Assembly: GCA_947456825.1 (NCBI GenBank)
Contig: CANGTM010000010.1
Span: forward strand, 1-37,451
Direction: 5' to 3'
Origin: Chitinophagaceae bacterium
GTDB lineage: Bacteria; Bacteroidota; Bacteroidia; Chitinophagales; Chitinophagaceae
Length of the DNA stretch: 37,451 nt
The notes beneath the pieces were generated by a model. The model was not told where the DNA came from and did not search any database. It saw only the letters and a list, made by a program, of their open reading frames with translations. The position numbers were made by a program, and so were the translations under genes. Shown piece after piece: positions 1 to 8,227 of the stretch (within the stretch, counting starts at the first letter, position 1; each line of letters begins with the position of its first letter).

Positions 1-1
1 C

Positions 2-1426
2 GGAGCTTTCACATTGAATAATATCTATCCGTTCGAGCGAAAAAATGGGGCAGGCGTGGCTCGCTGGTACGAAAAGCTGGCCATAGGATATAATGCCACG
101 TTCTCTAATTCGTTCAGTTTTTACGACACCATTACGTACGGTCGCAATGGCAATAAGCCCTTTTTGCAATACTTGCTCGATACCGCTCAGTGGATGGCGA
201 ACCATTCAGTACCCATTGTATTGGCATTGCCGCCCATTTTAGGAGGAAGGGTCATAGTCTCTCCTGGTATTAGTTACAACCAAAGTTGGTTTCAACAAGT
301 AACCCGATACGGCTGGAATGCGAACCGAAAGAAGGTCGACACGATCACCCAGAAGGGGTTGTTCATAGACCAGCGGGCCAGTGTTTCGCTCGGATTCAAT
401 ACGGCTCTTTATGGCATGTATCAGTTTAAGCGCTCACGCGTAATAGCCCTTCGACATATAATGCGTCCTCAGCTGGCCTTTAGTTACACCCCCGATCTAA
501 ATAAGAATCGAATACTCAGCACCCAGGTAGATACCACCGGAAGGGTCCTTTATTACAATGATATGGGAGGGCAATTTCTTTATAATACCACTTCGAGGCG
601 TTCCGGCTCCATCCAATTTGGTCTGGATAATAACCTCGAGATGAAATATCGCTCCAAAAAAGATACGGGTAAGGCAGCTATAAAAAAAGTGGTATTGATC
701 GATGGTTTTGGGTTTAGCGCTACGTACGACTTGCTTCGAGATTCCATGAATCTCTCGCGCGAGATACCTTTTTATCTTCGTACAACGCTATTTGATAAGA
801 TCAATATCAATGCCTCTACCAGTTTGAATCCTTATCAGACCGATAAGAACGGATTCGAGATCAATCGATACGCCTGGCAGGGAGAGCGCTTTAAATTGGG
901 GCGGATCACGTCTGGGAATATCGCCATCGGATCCAATTTTCAAAGTAAGCCAAAGGATCCCAAGAAAGAAGAGGCTCGAAAAAAGCAGATGGAGGAACGA
1001 CTCAACGACCCGCTTTTGCAAGGTGACCAACAGCGATTGCTCGACTACATGCAGCAAAACCCAAATGAGTTTGTTGATTTTAATATTCAGTGGCAGCTAA
1101 ACCTTAGCTACTCTCTTTCTTTCTTTAGTCGTCTTCGTCCTGATTTTAGCGGCTATGAAAAAGAATTTCAAAGTGGTGTCAACTTGGCCGGAAGTTTTAA
1201 TTTGACCCCCAAGTGGAAATTGTCAGGTTCGGCCAGTATCGATATGACAAGAGGAGATGTGCAGTACCTTACCATGTCCATCAACCGAGACCTGCATTGC
1301 TGGCAACTGGCCATCAATGTTATTCCGGTGGGTTTTACGCGCTCCTTTAATTTTACCATTTCGCCTAAGGCCTCATTGCTGCAAGACCTGCGCATAAACC
1401 GCACTCGTTTCTTTAGCGGGTTCTAA
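2..1426 (+). CDS. lptD: LptD-like outer-membrane LPS-assembly protein (C-terminal part)
   Basis: The frame is open to the left edge, so this is the 3' part of a longer gene; about 474 residues are visible. The sequence is rich in alternating aromatic/polar beta-strand patterns and contains the segment around residues 145-165 (RHIMRPQLAFSYTPDL) that I associate with the Bacteroidota 'putative LPS assembly protein LptD' family. It ends in Phe, as many outer-membrane barrels do for BAM recognition. LptD forms the outer-membrane pore that, with LptE, inserts lipopolysaccharide into the outer leaflet. A charged Lys/Glu/Gln-rich segment near residues 315-350 probably is an extracellular loop or periplasmic turn. 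The N-terminal OstA-type domain lies outside the window. The next gene, ung, is convergent, 53 bases away. Family assignment comes from recalled motifs, not alignment. Confidence 0.82.
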   Translation, partial: GAFTLNNIYPFERKNGAGVARWYEKLAIGYNATFSNSFSFYDTITYGRNGNKPFLQYLLDTAQWMANHSVPIVLALPPILGGRVIVSPGISYNQSWFQQVTRYGWNANRKKVDTITQKGLFIDQRASVSLGFNTALYGMYQFKRSRVIALRHIMRPQLAFSYTPDLNKNRILSTQVDTTGRVLYYNDMGGQFLYNTTSRRSGSIQFGLDNNLEMKYRSKKDTGKAAIKKVVLIDGFGFSATYDLLRDSMNLSREIPFYLRTTLFDKININASTSLNPYQTDKNGFEINRYAWQGERFKLGRITSGNIAIGSNFQSKPKDPKKEEARKKQMEERLNDPLLQGDQQRLLDYMQQNPNEFVDFNIQWQLNLSYSLSFFSRLRPDFSGYEKEFQSGVNLAGSFNLTPKWKLSGSASIDMTRGDVQYLTMSINRDLHCWQLAINVIPVGFTRSFNFTISPKASLLQDLRINRTRFFSGF

Positions 1427-1479
1427 TGGCGGAGTTCCATGCACCGTACAATACCAATGGGTTCGCAACATCTGCCTGG

Positions 1480-2151
1480 CTACGGTTGCCAGTCTATGGG
1501 ATCTATACCGTTTTTTACCAGGTATTGATTCGCTTCCGAAAAATGCCGACATCCTAAAAATCCCTGATGGGCAGATAGGGGGGAGGGGTGCGCTGCTTTT
1601 AATACCAAATGTTTCTTTTCATCGATCAGCACAGTTTTCTCTTTGGCGAATTTTCCCCACAGCATAAAGACCAGCTTTTCTCTTTTTTCGCTTAGTATGC
1701 TGATCACCGTATCGGTAAAGGTAGCCCATCCGATCTGGGCATGGCTCATTGGTTCTCCTTGTCGAACGGTAAGGGAGGCGTTCAACAGAAAGACCCCCCG
1801 TTGTGCCCAGTGCGTCAGATCTCCTTGCGAAGGCATGGAAAGACCAATATCACTTTGAAGTTCCTTAAAGATATTTAGTAGCGAAGGGGGCAGGGCCACT
1901 CCGGCAGGAACAGAGAAGCTGAGTCCATGGGCCTGTCCCGGTCCGTGGTAGGGGTCTTGACCTAGTATAACTACTTTGACATTTTGGAAGGGAGTAGCGT
2001 CGAAGGCATTGAAAATGAATCTTCCGGCAGGGTAAATGGTCTTTCCCAGCTGCTTTTCTGTTTTTAGATGAAGCACCAATTGCTTAAAGTAGGGCTTACT
2101 GAATTCCTCTTTCAGAACGTTCATCCAAGAGGGCTCGATCGATACCTTCAT
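1480..2151 (-). CDS. ung: Uracil-DNA glycosylase (family 1)
   Basis: Removes uracil from DNA by hydrolysing the N-glycosidic bond, starting base-excision repair. At 223 residues it has the normal family-1 length. The water-activating motif GQDPYHG is at residues 64-70 with catalytic Asp66, and the minor-groove loop HPSPLSAH begins at His188. The uracil-specificity Asn is in LLNASLTV near residue 125. The ATG at 2151 gives the usual short N-terminus (MKVSIEPSW). A TAnnTTTG box (TATCTTTG, 2165-2172) lies 13 bases upstream, so it probably has its own promoter. It is convergent with lptD. The assignment is secure. Confidence 0.97.
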   Translation of the reverse strand: MKVSIEPSWMNVLKEEFSKPYFKQLVLHLKTEKQLGKTIYPAGRFIFNAFDATPFQNVKVVILGQDPYHGPGQAHGLSFSVPAGVALPPSLLNIFKELQSDIGLSMPSQGDLTHWAQRGVFLLNASLTVRQGEPMSHAQIGWATFTDTVISILSEKREKLVFMLWGKFAKEKTVLIDEKKHLVLKAAHPSPLSAHQGFLGCRHFSEANQYLVKNGIDPIDWQP

Positions 2152-2164
2152 CCGCTTATTTTGA

Positions 2165-2172
2165 CAAAGATA
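2165..2172 (-). promoter_or_regulatory. Candidate -7 box for ung
   Basis: On the minus strand the sequence reads TATCTTTG, an exact match to the Bacteroidota -7 consensus TAnnTTTG, ending 13 bases before the ung ATG. No clear -33 TTTG is seen at the usual 19-21 base spacing. Confidence 0.5.
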
Positions 2173-2214
2173 AGAGGGGGTCTTTCCTGTACACCGTTTT
2201 TAAGTGGGCGTTGT

Positions 2215-2409
2215 CTAGTTTTTGTGATGCTCCAAGTCGTAGATCGCTCTATAGTGGTCAATAAATAAATGAAAACAATAATGCACAAACGGCAGCTCGG
2301 GCATTTCCATTAAGTAGTTTTTTTCGAGCTCTTCAATGTGATTTTCTACGAAGCGATAGAAGTGTTGACCGATCTCGTCCAAGTCGGAAGGGCTGACATG
2401 TGTATGCAA
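2215..2409 (-). CDS. Small hypothetical protein, 64 aa
   Basis: I do not recognise this family. The product is short, acidic and rich in His and aromatic residues, and looks largely helical and soluble (segments HFYRFVENHIEELEKNY and HYCFHLFIDHYRAIYDLEHH), with no signal peptide or membrane segment. The frame has no ATG before residue 34, so the start is taken as TTG at 2409; this start is uncertain. It is on the same strand as ung, 63 bases upstream of it. The balanced amino-acid composition supports a real gene, but coding status rests on that alone. Confidence 0.45.
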   Translation of the reverse strand: MHTHVSPSDLDEIGQHFYRFVENHIEELEKNYLMEMPELPFVHYCFHLFIDHYRAIYDLEHHKN

Positions 2410-2664
2410 TTGATAAGGGTTTTTTATGTCGACAAATTACGTATAGGATTTTGTTGTGTTTCAGTGTTTATACTTAAAATTTGATTTATTTTAATTAATA
2501 AGTAATAAGTTTTATAAAAATTCGAATTTTAGATTAGTATATTATTAGCGATATGTTAGCTGTAAATAAAATGTTCTTTGACTGGATTTTGGGGGTTCAA
2601 ACTAATAATTTCAATTCTGTTGCTAGCTGTATTAAAAGCGGCCGATTAAAATTTCGAAGTTTCA
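2410..2664. other. AT-rich intergenic region upstream of two divergent genes
   Basis: These 255 bases are much richer in A/T than the surrounding genes, particularly 2450-2560. The region separates the small minus-strand gene from the LuxR-type regulator and presumably holds both promoters. I found no exact TAnnTTTG box at a convincing distance. A TTTG at 2577-2580 followed by TAATAATTTC about 22 bases later is only a loose match. No hairpin or RNA gene is evident. Confidence 0.5.
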
Positions 2665-3327
2665 ATGAAAGTCCTGATATCGTTCGATACGCATTTACTG
2701 GCAGAGGGTATTGCGAAGCTGCTGTTGCAGCTATCGGACGGTTTGCAGTGTGAGTTGGCCCCTCCCGGCACTTTGACGGTTGAGCGGTTGCTTTCTTCCG
2801 ACTTCGATCTTTTGCTCCTCGATGCAGATTCCGCCGAGGCTGATGCCAGTGCTTTACTAACAGCGATTAAGAAAAATACTCCTTCCAAAAAAGTGATCTT
2901 TGTTTGCAATAAGCTGGAAAGTAATGTCCTTAAGGCTTACCGCAATGGCCTGGATGGTTGTTTCTCTAAAAAGGATGATGCAGAGTCGGTATTGGCGGCG
3001 CTGTCCAATGTTCTGGACGGAAAGGTATACGTTCCTCAAAGCATCATAATGAATATCCTTTATGAAGGGTTTGTTTTTACAGGGTTTGATTATCGATTGA
3101 ATCTGCTCAGCAGGCGGGAGATCACTGTGCTTGAAAAGATCGCCGATGGACATAGCATGAAAGAGGCGGCCCATCAACTCAACTTGTCTGCATCGACTCT
3201 TTCTACCCACAAGCAGCGAATTATGAAAAAGCTAGGATTAGCTGGCGGGCAAGAGTTCAATAACTTTATCAGAGCATTTAGCCATATGCAAAAAAGCCCC
3301 GCCAAAATTGGCGAGGCTTCTACGTGA
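2665..3327 (+). CDS. Orphan NarL/FixJ-type response regulator (degenerate receiver + LuxR HTH)
   Basis: A 220-residue protein with an N-terminal receiver-like domain (about 1-125) and a C-terminal LuxR-type helix-turn-helix (about 145-205, beginning LSRREITVLEKIADG, recognition region STLSTHKQRIMKKLGL). It should bind DNA as a transcription regulator. The receiver is incomplete: Asp53 (LLLLD) sits where the phosphorylated Asp is expected and a Lys follows in GCFSKKD, but the usual paired acidic residues near the N-terminus read FDTH, leaving one, and the Thr/Ser after beta-4 is Cys (VIFVCNK). Phosphorylation control may therefore be absent or altered. No sensor kinase is nearby. The last codons (KSPAKIGEAST) are encoded by the terminator hairpin of the opposite-strand tRNA, and the TGA overlaps the tRNA 3' end by three bases. 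Confidence 0.85.
   Translation: MKVLISFDTHLLAEGIAKLLLQLSDGLQCELAPPGTLTVERLLSSDFDLLLLDADSAEADASALLTAIKKNTPSKKVIFVCNKLESNVLKAYRNGLDGCFSKKDDAESVLAALSNVLDGKVYVPQSIIMNILYEGFVFTGFDYRLNLLSRREITVLEKIADGHSMKEAAHQLNLSASTLSTHKQRIMKKLGLAGGQEFNNFIRAFSHMQKSPAKIGEAST
3290..3317 (-). terminator. Rho-independent terminator of tRNA-Arg, inside the regulator gene
   Basis: On the minus strand a 9-bp stem (GCCTCGCCA pairing with TGGCGGGGC, one G-U pair) closes a 4-base loop and is followed by six T. It lies 7 bases past the tRNA 3' end and wholly within the final codons of the plus-strand regulator gene. On the plus strand the stem contains a C/A mismatch and lacks a T tract, so it works best for minus-strand transcripts. 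Confidence 0.85.
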
Positions 3328-3398
3328 TCCGGATTGGATTCAAACCAATGACCTGCTGCTTAGAAGGCAGCTGCTCTATTCAACTGAGCTACCGGACC
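3325..3398 (-). tRNA. tRNA-Arg (anticodon UCU)
   Basis: The minus strand folds as a complete 74-nt cloverleaf. The acceptor stem is GGTCCGG/CCGGATC with one G-U pair, the D stem GCTC/GAGC, the anticodon stem GCTGC/GCAGC with loop CTTCTAA, and the T stem ATTGG/CCAAT with loop TTTGAAT. The discriminator base is A. Anticodon TCT reads AGA (and AGG by wobble). CCA is not encoded. It is followed by a strong terminator and preceded by a near-perfect Bacteroidota promoter. Confidence 0.96.
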
Positions 3399-3419
3399 CT
3401 ATCCATCTTACGGGCTGCG

Positions 3420-3451
3420 CAAAGTTACATTTCTTTAACTTGCGGAACAAA
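3420..3451 (-). promoter_or_regulatory. tRNA-Arg promoter (TTTG-N20-TAACTTTG)
   Basis: On the minus strand a -33 TTTG (3448-3451) and a -7 TAACTTTG (3420-3427) are separated by exactly 20 bases, matching the Bacteroidota sigma-A consensus at every defined position. Transcription would begin about 15 bases before the mature tRNA 5' end. The -33 element lies only 8 bases from the hutH start codon on the opposite strand. Confidence 0.8.
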
Positions 3452-3459
3452 CCTCTGTC

Positions 3460-5040
3460 ATGCCTGATGTCTTTAATTATGGAGCTGATTCACTTACCGT
3501 GGCCACAGCGCTTGCCATTGCCAATGGTACTTGTAAGGGAACGATCAGTCAGGATACGGCCGCTCGCGTCAATCGCTCACAAATGGACGTGGAGCAAATC
3601 GTTTCCTCTGGCAGAACGGTCTACGGCATCAACACCGGCTTTGGCATTCTGGCCAACACGGCTATTTCCGCTTCCGACACGGCTACCTTGCAATATAAGA
3701 TTTTGCAAAGCCATAGTGTAGGCGTGGGCGAATCATTGCCTCCTGAGGTAGCCAGGTTAATGCTTATTTCCAAGGCACATGCCCTGGCTAAAGGGTATAG
3801 CGGTATCCGTCTCTCAACACTAGAACGCATCGTTTGGCATATCGATAACAATGTAATTCCGGTGGTTCCCGAAAAGGGTAGTGTGGGCGCTTCTGGCGAT
3901 CTGTCTCCATTAGCACACCTTTTTTTACCCCTTATAGGGCTTGGCGAGTTGTTGGTGCCAGGAACGAAGGAAGGGAGCTATGAGAGGGTAGAGACGGCAG
4001 CATACCTCAAGGCAAAAGGAGTAGACCCCATTTCATTAGGCCCAAAAGAAGGGTTGGCGCTCATAAACGGGACCCAATTTATTTTGTCATTCGCGATCAA
4101 GGCGGTGCAGCGTTTACATAACTGCCTCGAGGCTGCCGACATCATTGGTGCCATGAGCCTTGAGGCGCTTACAGGCACCAATGCACCATTTGATGCCCGC
4201 CTGCACAACCTGCGGCCGTATGCCGGAAACCAGCTCGTTGCGCAACGCCTTCGTTTGATGCTACAGGACTCAGCCATCATGGCGAGTCATGCGGATTGTG
4301 GTCGCGTGCAAGACCCTTATTCGTTGCGCTGCATGCCCCAGGTGCACGGAGCTTCTCGAAACAGCTGGTTACATCTGGCCGAGTTAACCCAGATTGAATT
4401 GAATTCGGTAACGGATAACCCTGTACTATTGGAGGGCGGAGAGTCGATCAGTGGCGGTAATTTTCATGGCCAGCCACTCGCCATTCCTCTTGATTACGCC
4501 AGTGTGGCGGCTGCCGAGTTGGGTAATATCAGTGATCGTCGTTGCTATCTATTGCTCGAGGGAAAATGGGGTTTGCCGGTATTATTGATGAATAATGTGG
4601 GGCTTAATAGCGGATTTATGATTCCGCAGTATACCACGGCGGCCCTTGTCACAGAGAATAAAACGCTCTGCTTTCCGGCCAGCGCCGACAGCATTCCCAC
4701 TTCGTTGGGTCAAGAGGACCATGTGTCAATGGGAAGCATAAGTGGGCGAAAACTGGGTCAGATCATCGGTAATCTGGAATACATTTTAGCTATCGAATTA
4801 TTATCGGCTGCGCAAGCCATTGAATTTAGAAGGCCATTGAAAAGCTCGCCGATTTTAGAATTTGCCCATTCGTATGTGCGTGAACATGTTAGTTTTGCAA
4901 ATGAAGATCGAATATTTTCATTGGATGTTGAGCGAGTAGCCTCTTTGCTAAGCTCTTTTGAATTTGTTGATAAGGTTAGTCAATTTGCCAACAGTACCGG
5001 ACGACCCCTCAACCAGGGTTACGGACAATTCGGGTTGTAA
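3460..5040 (+). CDS. hutH: Histidine ammonia-lyase
   Basis: Deaminates L-histidine to trans-urocanate and ammonia, the first step of histidine degradation, in the cytoplasm. The protein has 526 residues, slightly longer than the usual ~510. The MIO cofactor forms autocatalytically from Ala144-Ser145-Gly146 in GSVGASGDLSPLAHL. The family's N-terminal active-site segment YGINTGFG starts at Tyr55, and the conserved segments NGTQ (~204-207), SVTDNP (~317) and SGGNFHG (~333) are present. The ATG at 3460 gives a typical N-terminus. hutU lies downstream on the same strand, but deoD intervenes on the other strand, so the two hut genes probably are not co-transcribed. A weak -7-like TAACTTGC (3436-3443) precedes the gene and lies inside the divergent tRNA promoter. 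Confidence 0.97.
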   Translation: MPDVFNYGADSLTVATALAIANGTCKGTISQDTAARVNRSQMDVEQIVSSGRTVYGINTGFGILANTAISASDTATLQYKILQSHSVGVGESLPPEVARLMLISKAHALAKGYSGIRLSTLERIVWHIDNNVIPVVPEKGSVGASGDLSPLAHLFLPLIGLGELLVPGTKEGSYERVETAAYLKAKGVDPISLGPKEGLALINGTQFILSFAIKAVQRLHNCLEAADIIGAMSLEALTGTNAPFDARLHNLRPYAGNQLVAQRLRLMLQDSAIMASHADCGRVQDPYSLRCMPQVHGASRNSWLHLAELTQIELNSVTDNPVLLEGGESISGGNFHGQPLAIPLDYASVAAAELGNISDRRCYLLLEGKWGLPVLLMNNVGLNSGFMIPQYTTAALVTENKTLCFPASADSIPTSLGQEDHVSMGSISGRKLGQIIGNLEYILAIELLSAAQAIEFRRPLKSSPILEFAHSYVREHVSFANEDRIFSLDVERVASLLSSFEFVDKVSQFANSTGRPLNQGYGQFGL

Positions 5041-5056
5041 ACGAGTTTTTACTTTC

Positions 5057-5773
5057 TTACTCTATTATTCTGTGGTGGGCTGTTTCAAGGGCCAACTGCA
5101 TCATGGGAAGCAGTGCCTTTTCGCGCTCATCGGGGCTGATCTTTTGTTTTGCAGCGATCAGGTCCGATACGGTGAGTAAGCATGCTGCATTTTTTCCACA
5201 GTGTTTGGCATTGGCAAAAAGGGCAAAAGACTCCATTTCTACCGCTAGGCAGTTGTGCTGCATGGCCAGTGGCGAGAATCCCTCTTGGTTCGAGTAAAAA
5301 ACATCGCTGGAGTGAATCGCTCCGCAGTGTAGGGGCCATCCTTTTTGAGCAGCCACCGTATTTATCGTATTGTAAACGTCCCCTTGGCATTCGATCACCG
5401 AATCGTGGATGCCCCATGCGTGTAGCGCAAATGTCGATTCGCTTACTGCTTCTTTTACATTGATCAGGTCAAAGAGCCGAAGACCGGGGTCGTAAGCACC
5501 ACAAGTACCGATTCGGATGATAGTGTCAACTTGGTACTCGGTATAAAGCTCGTAGGAATAAATTCCTATAGAAGGGCAACCCATGCCGCTGGCTCCAACG
5601 CTGATCTGTTTGTTTTTATAATATCCGGTGTAGAACAAGCAATTACGGGTTTCACTTACCAGCCGTGGATTTGTCAGAAGTTCGTTGGCAATGAATTTTG
5701 CCCTCAGCGGATCGCCCGGTAGCAAGACCAAAGGGGCTATTTCACCGGGCTTGGCACTAATGTGTATGCTCAT
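5057..5773 (-). CDS. deoD: Purine nucleoside phosphorylase, DeoD type
   Basis: Phosphorolyses purine (deoxy)ribonucleosides to free base and (deoxy)ribose-1-phosphate in nucleoside salvage. From the ATG at 5773 the product has 238 residues, almost the length of E. coli DeoD (239), and begins MSIHISAKPGEIAPLVLLPGDPLRAK. A longer frame to 5824 exists but would add 17 residues unlike the family. His4, the phosphate-binding GDPLRAK (~18-24), RIGTCGA (~87-93, where E. coli has Ser90 and this protein Thr), the ribose-binding VEMES (~179-183) and the base-binding Asp of TVSDL with a downstream Arg are all present. A uridine phosphorylase is the closest alternative within the superfamily. It is convergent with hutH (16 bases) and divergent from hutU (56 bases). 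Confidence 0.88.
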   Translation of the reverse strand: MSIHISAKPGEIAPLVLLPGDPLRAKFIANELLTNPRLVSETRNCLFYTGYYKNKQISVGASGMGCPSIGIYSYELYTEYQVDTIIRIGTCGAYDPGLRLFDLINVKEAVSESTFALHAWGIHDSVIECQGDVYNTINTVAAQKGWPLHCGAIHSSDVFYSNQEGFSPLAMQHNCLAVEMESFALFANAKHCGKNAACLLTVSDLIAAKQKISPDEREKALLPMMQLALETAHHRIIE

Positions 5774-5799
5774 ATTGAAAGCTTCAGCGACAAGATATG

Positions 5800-5807
5800 T
5801 ATTTTTG
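5800..5807 (+). promoter_or_regulatory. Candidate -7 box for hutU
   Basis: TATTTTTG matches TAnnTTTG and ends 22 bases before the hutU ATG. An ATTG at 5774-5777 could act as a poor -33 element at 22-base spacing. If used, the upstream in-frame ATG at 5797 would lie before the transcription start, which supports the start at 5830. Confidence 0.45.
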
Positions 5808-5829
5808 CTTTGCGATAAAAACACTTAGT

Positions 5830-7524
5830 ATGATAGCAGCTCCAAACGCCTCATCGATCCCATTCAAAACGCCAACCGGCTCCGTGCTCCATTGCAAGGG
5901 GTGGGTACAAGAAGCAGCCCTTAGAATGTTACTCAATAATTTGGATCCTGCCGTAGCTGAGAGACCCGAAGACCTGATCGTTTATGGCGGAAGAGGAAAG
6001 GCTGCTCGTAATCAAGAGGCGTTAGAGAACATCATACGCTCTTTGTTGGTGCTAGAGGAAGATGAATCGTTGCTAATTCAGAGTGGTAAACCCGTAGCTA
6101 TTCTAAAGACACATCCAGATGCACCTCGTGTATTATTGAGTAACTCGCAACTGGTACCCAACTGGGCTACATGGAGTCATTTCGATGAGTTAGAGAAAAA
6201 AGGGTTGATGATGTATGGACAAATGACCGCAGGAAGTTGGATTTACATAGGCTCCCAGGGTATAGTGCAAGGCACCTACGAAACCTATGCCGCTGCGGCC
6301 GATAAGCATTTTGCAGGAACCTTAAAGGGCACCCTGAATGTTACGGCCGGTTTGGGGGGCATGGGAGGTGCACAACCACTGGCCATTACCATGAACGAGG
6401 GGGTAGCGCTTGTCGCCGAAGTAGAGGAGTGGCGTATCGATAAAAGGGTCGAGACCCGATATCTCGACGAAAAATACACAGATATCGACCTGGCCATTGA
6501 AAGGGCCTTGCAGTACAAGTCGCAAGGTGTGGCTCGTAGTATCGGCGTGCTTTGCAATGCCATTGAACTTCTGGAGCGGCTAATTCAAAAAAATATTGTT
6601 CCCGATACGCTTACCGATCAGACCAGCGCGCATGATCCGCTAGTGGGATACTGGCCCCATCAACTGTCTCACCAAGAAGCCCTAGACCTACGTGAAAAAG
6701 ATCCTGACTCCTATACAAAGCTGGCCTATCATTCCATGTATCACCATGTTTCATTGATGGTTCAATTGATGAACAGGGGTGCCGTAACATTCGACTATGG
6801 CAATAACATCAGGGCACGTGCAAAGGAGTATCAGCAAAAATATCTTTCGGGTGACAGCCTTGATTGTTTTGCATTTCCCGGGTTTGTTCCAGCTTATATC
6901 CGTCCGCTTTTTTGTGAAGGAAAAGGACCCTTTCGCTGGGCTGCGCTTAGTGGAGATCCTGCCGATATTGCTGTTACCGACGAATTGATCTTATCGTTGT
7001 TTCCCGAAAATAAAGGGCTTATTCGTTGGATGAAAATGGCCAAAGAAAAAATTGCTTTTCAGGGATTGCCCGCGCGTATTTGCTGGCTGGGCCAGGGCGA
7101 AAGAGAAAAGGCCGGGTTGGCCTTTAATGAACTGGTACGCACCGGTCAAGTTAAAGCTCCCATCGTTATTGGCAGAGACCATTTGGACACCGGCAGTGTG
7201 GCTAGTCCTAATCGCGAAACAGAAGCTATGCTAGACGGTAGTGATGCCGTTGCCGATTGGCCCATTTTGAACGCATTGGTCAATACGGCCGGTGGAGCAA
7301 GTTGGGTAAGTCTGCATCACGGCGGAGGGGTAGGCATGGGGTATAGCATTCATTCCGGCATGGTTATAGTGGCAGATGGTACCGAAAAAGCCGCAGCCAG
7401 GTTGTCGAGAGTTCTTCGCAACGACCCGGGCATGGGCGTTATTCGTCATGCTGATGCGGGTTATGACGTGGCTAAAAAAGTGGCGATCGAAAAGGGGTTG
7501 GATCTGCTTAGCAAATTACGATAG
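5830..7524 (+). CDS. hutU: Urocanate hydratase
   Basis: Converts urocanate to 4-imidazolone-5-propionate, the second step of histidine degradation, using tightly bound NAD+ as electrophile. From ATG 5830 the product has 564 residues, matching the family (~557). Family hallmarks are [10 protein letters not shown], the NAD-binding stretches [20 protein letters not shown] and [10 protein letters not shown], and [14 protein letters not shown], which holds the conserved Cys. The C-terminal segment ([15 protein letters not shown]) is also conserved. An alternative ATG at 5797 would add 11 residues and overlap the promoter. The later genes of the pathway (imidazolonepropionase and formiminoglutamate steps) are not in the window. 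Confidence 0.97.
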   Translation: MIAAPNASSIPFKTPTGSVLHCKGWVQEAALRMLLNNLDPAVAERPEDLIVYGGRGKAARNQEALENIIRSLLVLEEDESLLIQSGKPVAILKTHPDAPRVLLSNSQLVPNWATWSHFDELEKKGLMMYGQMTAGSWIYIGSQGIVQGTYETYAAAADKHFAGTLKGTLNVTAGLGGMGGAQPLAITMNEGVALVAEVEEWRIDKRVETRYLDEKYTDIDLAIERALQYKSQGVARSIGVLCNAIELLERLIQKNIVPDTLTDQTSAHDPLVGYWPHQLSHQEALDLREKDPDSYTKLAYHSMYHHVSLMVQLMNRGAVTFDYGNNIRARAKEYQQKYLSGDSLDCFAFPGFVPAYIRPLFCEGKGPFRWAALSGDPADIAVTDELILSLFPENKGLIRWMKMAKEKIAFQGLPARICWLGQGEREKAGLAFNELVRTGQVKAPIVIGRDHLDTGSVASPNRETEAMLDGSDAVADWPILNALVNTAGGASWVSLHHGGGVGMGYSIHSGMVIVADGTEKAAARLSRVLRNDPGMGVIRHADAGYDVAKKVAIEKGLDLLSKLR

Positions 7525-7558
7525 GATCGTTCTTGCTATTATCGCGCTTTTAACGAGT

Positions 7559-8197
7559 TTAATTTTCCAGTCGTGTAGGCAACTGGTCTGGCTTGGCATA
7601 AGAGTAACGGCTGACTAAAGACGTCTTGTAGTAACCGTCGATCCCCAATGAGGCCAGGCTACCTACATTTTCAAGGTCCACGAATCCGTCAGTTTGTATC
7701 GCCACTTGTGGAACATAGATATCTCGTATGGCTCCTACAACAAGATACGTGTTGTTCTTTTTTAGCGAGATGATCTCTTGTAATTCCAGCGAATAACGAA
7801 CTCGACTTTCTTTGACGTAGGGGGCCTTGCAATCATCTGTCCAAAGTGGAGTAAGACCTGTTTTTTCGAACTCGCTCTCGCCACTTTTGTATTTAGCACT
7901 GGTCTGGTGGGCTTGCTCCACAAATTCCTCGTGAATATGATTGATGGTGTAGCAGTGCGTATTTTCGATGTTGGCCAGTGTGTGGGGTGAGGCCTCACGC
8001 GGGCGATTGATAAAACCAATTAGCGCAGGATCGGCGCCCAAGTGAACGATGTTACTAAAGATGGCAAGATTGGGGTTATTCTCCGCGTCAACGGTACCTA
8101 TGAGGCTCACTGATTTAAAACCACTGATCGAGTTGATAAAGTTGCCACGGTAGAATCTGTCCCAGCTTTTTACCTCATCTATGGTGTAATGTCTCAT
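7559..8197 (-). CDS. Flavin-reductase-like FMN-binding protein
   Basis: A 212-residue protein of the flavin reductase/NtaB (DIM6) split-barrel type. Residues 20-50 (FINSISGFKSVSLIGTVDAENNPNLAIFSN) resemble the FMN-binding core in which substrate-free members bind flavin through backbone and Ser/Thr contacts; the later segment CYTINHIHEEFVEQAHQTSAKY is also typical. Proteins of this fold reduce flavins with NAD(P)H or act as flavoenzymes of unknown substrate. The ATG at 8197 is preferred over TTG 8200 immediately before it. The gene is convergent with hutU and divergent from an ABC ATPase, with a 60-base shared upstream region holding a perfect inverted repeat. The substrate cannot be inferred. 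Confidence 0.78.
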   Translation of the reverse strand: MRHYTIDEVKSWDRFYRGNFINSISGFKSVSLIGTVDAENNPNLAIFSNIVHLGADPALIGFINRPREASPHTLANIENTHCYTINHIHEEFVEQAHQTSAKYKSGESEFEKTGLTPLWTDDCKAPYVKESRVRYSLELQEIISLKKNNTYLVVGAIRDIYVPQVAIQTDGFVDLENVGSLASLGIDGYYKTSLVSRYSYAKPDQLPTRLEN

Positions 8198-8227
8198 CAA
8201 GAGTGTTTAACAAGGTTGTTTATAAAA

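Noticed and set aside
2553-2753. A 66-residue plus-strand frame starting before the LuxR-type gene
   Set aside because: It overlaps the start of a well-supported regulator gene in another frame, begins in AT-rich intergenic sequence and resembles no family.
3308-3721. A 137-residue frame across the tRNA gene and the start of hutH
   Set aside because: It reads through a tRNA and in a different frame from hutH; its sequence is a low-quality shadow.
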